From JAUSPI01 sp964650385 (GTDB lineage Bacteria; Desulfobacterota; Syntrophia; Syntrophales; JADFWA01): a DNA stretch of 64,000 nt. Positions 62,268 through 64,000 of this stretch are shown one piece after another. A program made the position numbers and the translations under genes. The stretch covers positions 11,804 to 75,803 of the forward strand of contig CAZYTP010000003.1 in assembly GCA_964650385.1 (NCBI GenBank). Reading direction: 5' to 3'. Position 1 is the first letter of the stretch; each line of letters opens with the position of its first letter. The notes under the pieces were generated by a model. It was not told where the DNA came from, made no database searches, and saw nothing but the letters and a program-made list of their open reading frames with translations.

Positions 62268-62838
62268 TAAAAAACTGATAAGAACCTTTCTGGCAATAGA
62301 TATTCCTGAAGAGATAAAAGTTCAAATAGAAACAATCCAGGACCGACTGAAGGCAACTGTAAAGGGGGTCAGGTGGACACGACCGGAAGGGATACATCTG
62401 ACACTGAAGTTCTTTGGCAACATCTCCGAAAATCAGATTGCCGATATCTCCAGGGTTGTTGAGAAAAATACCGTAGACATAAGACCACTTTCGCTCGAAG
62501 TTTCAACTCTCGGAACATTTCCGAATCTTAATCGCCCAAGAATCTTGTGGCTTGGAATTGGCGGATCGGTAGAGAGATTATTAGATCTCCAGAAGGAAAT
62601 TGCAAGAGACCTTGAATCGATAGGGTTTCAAAGGGAAGACAGGGCATTCAGAGCCCATCTAACTCTTGGAAGAGTAAAATCGCCAAAAAATGTAAGTGGG
62701 CTTTCCGAAATTATGACAAATGAAAAACATTACGATGCGGGGAGTTTTTGTGCCGGGGGCCTTACGCTTCTAAAGAGCGACCTTACACCCAAAGGTGCCA
62801 TATACACAAAACTTGCCTATTTTCCCTTTGACGGGTAA
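62260..62838 (+). CDS. thpR: RNA 2',3'-cyclic phosphodiesterase (LigT-like)
   Basis: A 192-residue 2H phosphoesterase. The two catalytic HxTx motifs are HLTL at 46-49 and HLTL at 133-136. It opens 2',3'-cyclic phosphates on RNA ends in vitro. Its start overlaps cinA by eight bases, suggesting coupling. recA follows after about 60 bases. Confidence 0.94.
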   Translation: MTDKKLIRTFLAIDIPEEIKVQIETIQDRLKATVKGVRWTRPEGIHLTLKFFGNISENQIADISRVVEKNTVDIRPLSLEVSTLGTFPNLNRPRILWLGIGGSVERLLDLQKEIARDLESIGFQREDRAFRAHLTLGRVKSPKNVSGLSEIMTNEKHYDAGSFCAGGLTLLKSDLTPKGAIYTKLAYFPFDG

Positions 62839-62899
62839 TGATACAAACAAAAATGTTATTTAATGACAGTACAGTATAAAGCCATAAATGGAGGCAGCT

Positions 62900-63940
62900 A
62901 TGAAATCAGATACAGATAGAGAAAAAGCGGTTGAACTGGCTATAACCCAGATTGAACGGCAGTTTGGAAAAGGTTCAATTATGAGACTGGGGGGGGATGA
63001 AGTCATTTCAGACATTCCAAGCATTCCCACAGGTGCACTAAGCCTCGATATCGCCCTTGGAGTGGGTGGTGTCCCCCGGGGAAGGGTCATTGAAATATAT
63101 GGTCCCGAAGCCGGTGGTAAAACAACCCTTGCCCTTCACATAGTAGCCGAGGCACAAAAGCAAAATGGTCTGGCTGCCTTCATAGACGCGGAACATGCTC
63201 TTGACGTACTATACGCCAGAAAGATTGGTGTAAATACCGACGACCTTCTCATCTCACAACCCGACACAGGCGAGCAGGCACTGGAGATTGCCGAAACACT
63301 TGTCAGAAGCGGGGCATTGGACGTCCTGATCATAGATTCCGTAGCTGCTCTCGTGCCGAGGGCAGAGCTCGAAGGAGAGATGGGTGATGCACAGATGGGA
63401 CTTCAGGCGAGACTCATGTCACAGGCCCTTCGAAAACTCACTGGAAGTATCGGCAAATCGATGACAACCGTCATCTTTATCAACCAGATACGGATGAAGA
63501 TAGGGGTCTTCTTCGGCAACCCGGAAACCACGACTGGCGGTAATGCCCTCAAGTTTTACTCGACGATGCGCCTCGACATAAGAAAAATAGGTGCCATTAA
63601 ACAGGGAGATAAGGTTACAGGAAACAGGACGCGGGTTAAAGTGGTAAAAAACAAGGTTGCTCCTCCCTTCAGGCAAACCGAGTTCGACATCATCTTCGGG
63701 GAAGGAATTTCAAAAGAAGGGGACATTCTTGACCTTGCCGCAGATAATGGAATCATCGAAAAGAGTGGTGCCTGGTATTCCTATAAGGGTGAAAGGCTGG
63801 CCCAGGGAAGGGAGAACGCCAAGGTGTTCCTCAACAAAAATCCTGACATCACGAAACAGGTAGAAGAAGAGGTTCGTGAAAAGGCCGGCATGAAAAGAAA
63901 AGTCACAGAAGAAAGCCAGAAGGAACAGCAAGAAACATAA
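62900..63940 (+). CDS. recA: Recombinase RecA
   Basis: A 346-residue recombinase. The Walker A loop reads GPEAGGKT (68-75) instead of the common GPESSGKT. MGLQARLMSQALRKLTGSI and NQIRMKIGVFFGNPETTTGG are conserved. GGAGGC lies five bases before the ATG at 62900, so the earlier ATG at 62888, which overlaps that site, is rejected. The last 60 bases of the window after the stop show no gene start. A SOS box was looked for and not clearly found. Confidence 0.97.
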   Translation: MKSDTDREKAVELAITQIERQFGKGSIMRLGGDEVISDIPSIPTGALSLDIALGVGGVPRGRVIEIYGPEAGGKTTLALHIVAEAQKQNGLAAFIDAEHALDVLYARKIGVNTDDLLISQPDTGEQALEIAETLVRSGALDVLIIDSVAALVPRAELEGEMGDAQMGLQARLMSQALRKLTGSIGKSMTTVIFINQIRMKIGVFFGNPETTTGGNALKFYSTMRLDIRKIGAIKQGDKVTGNRTRVKVVKNKVAPPFRQTEFDIIFGEGISKEGDILDLAADNGIIEKSGAWYSYKGERLAQGRENAKVFLNKNPDITKQVEEEVREKAGMKRKVTEESQKEQQET

Positions 63941-64000
63941 AGGGTAATAAATCTGTTTGAATGCATAAGTAATAAAGATTGAAGGAAACCTCCAGGCGGT

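Noticed and set aside
62839..62899. LexA/SOS box upstream of recA
   Set aside because: ACAGTACAGTATAA is suggestive but has no full palindrome of a known LexA type; not called.
1..64000. CRISPR array, prophage, integron or toxin-antitoxin locus
   Set aside because: No regularly spaced direct repeats, phage genes, integrase or recognisable toxin gene were seen in the window.

Overview
The window looks like a chromosomal segment from a Gram-negative bacterium of the Desulfobacterota (former Deltaproteobacteria), perhaps near Syntrophales. This placement is an inference from gene content and from remembered similarity of RpoA, RpoB, RpoC and L7/L12; no search was run. LptD implies an LPS outer membrane. 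There are three lipoprotein precursors and a partial lgt. RecA, RNA polymerase, SecY/SecE and nearly all core ribosomal protein genes are present. No phage, integrase, transposase or CRISPR array was seen.

Layout. 1-1640 (minus): 5' part of lgt, an FmdB-type zinc ribbon gene and trxB. 1640-2190: non-coding, with stacked palindromes and a start-less reading-frame remnant. 2190-4929 (plus): three lipoproteins (glycine-zipper, LpoB-like, COG3014-like). 5021-5692 (minus): an orphan protein made of two copies of one domain. 6040-14318 (plus): a complete nine-gene V/A-type ATPase operon (H-C-I-K-F-E-A-B-D), tightly packed and more GC-rich than the neighbouring ribosomal genes. 14386-18066 (minus): cysS, argC, rpsI, rplM. 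18158-23433 (minus): lptD, folC, a metallo-beta-lactamase-fold hydrolase and a single-domain EF-Tu-like protein.

23695-56122 (minus) is one long information-processing block. In transcription order it runs tRNA-Thr, Tyr, Gly, Thr, rpmG, tRNA-Trp, secE, nusG, rplK, rplA, rplJ, rplL, rpoB, rpoC, rpsL, rpsG, fusA, tuf, rpsJ, the S10 and spc genes, secY, map, infA, rpmJ, rpsM, rpsK, rpsD, rpoA, rplQ. It ends at a 15-bp hairpin terminator. The tuf copy usually found after the tRNA cluster and the adk usually found between secY and map are both missing from those positions. 56772-60232 (minus): a fused radical SAM protein and malate dehydrogenase. 60543-63940 (plus): pgpA (probable CTG start), cinA, thpR and recA.

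Three genes absent from a simple ATG-based ORF list were read directly from the sequence: partial lgt, rpmJ and rpmG. pgpA was extended upstream to recover its conserved N terminus. The most unusual non-genic signal is a dispersed 56-118 bp palindromic repeat at three places, each copy bounded by TTGACC and TTGACA. It resembles a non-autonomous IS200/IS605-type element, and one copy overlaps the folC stop codon.
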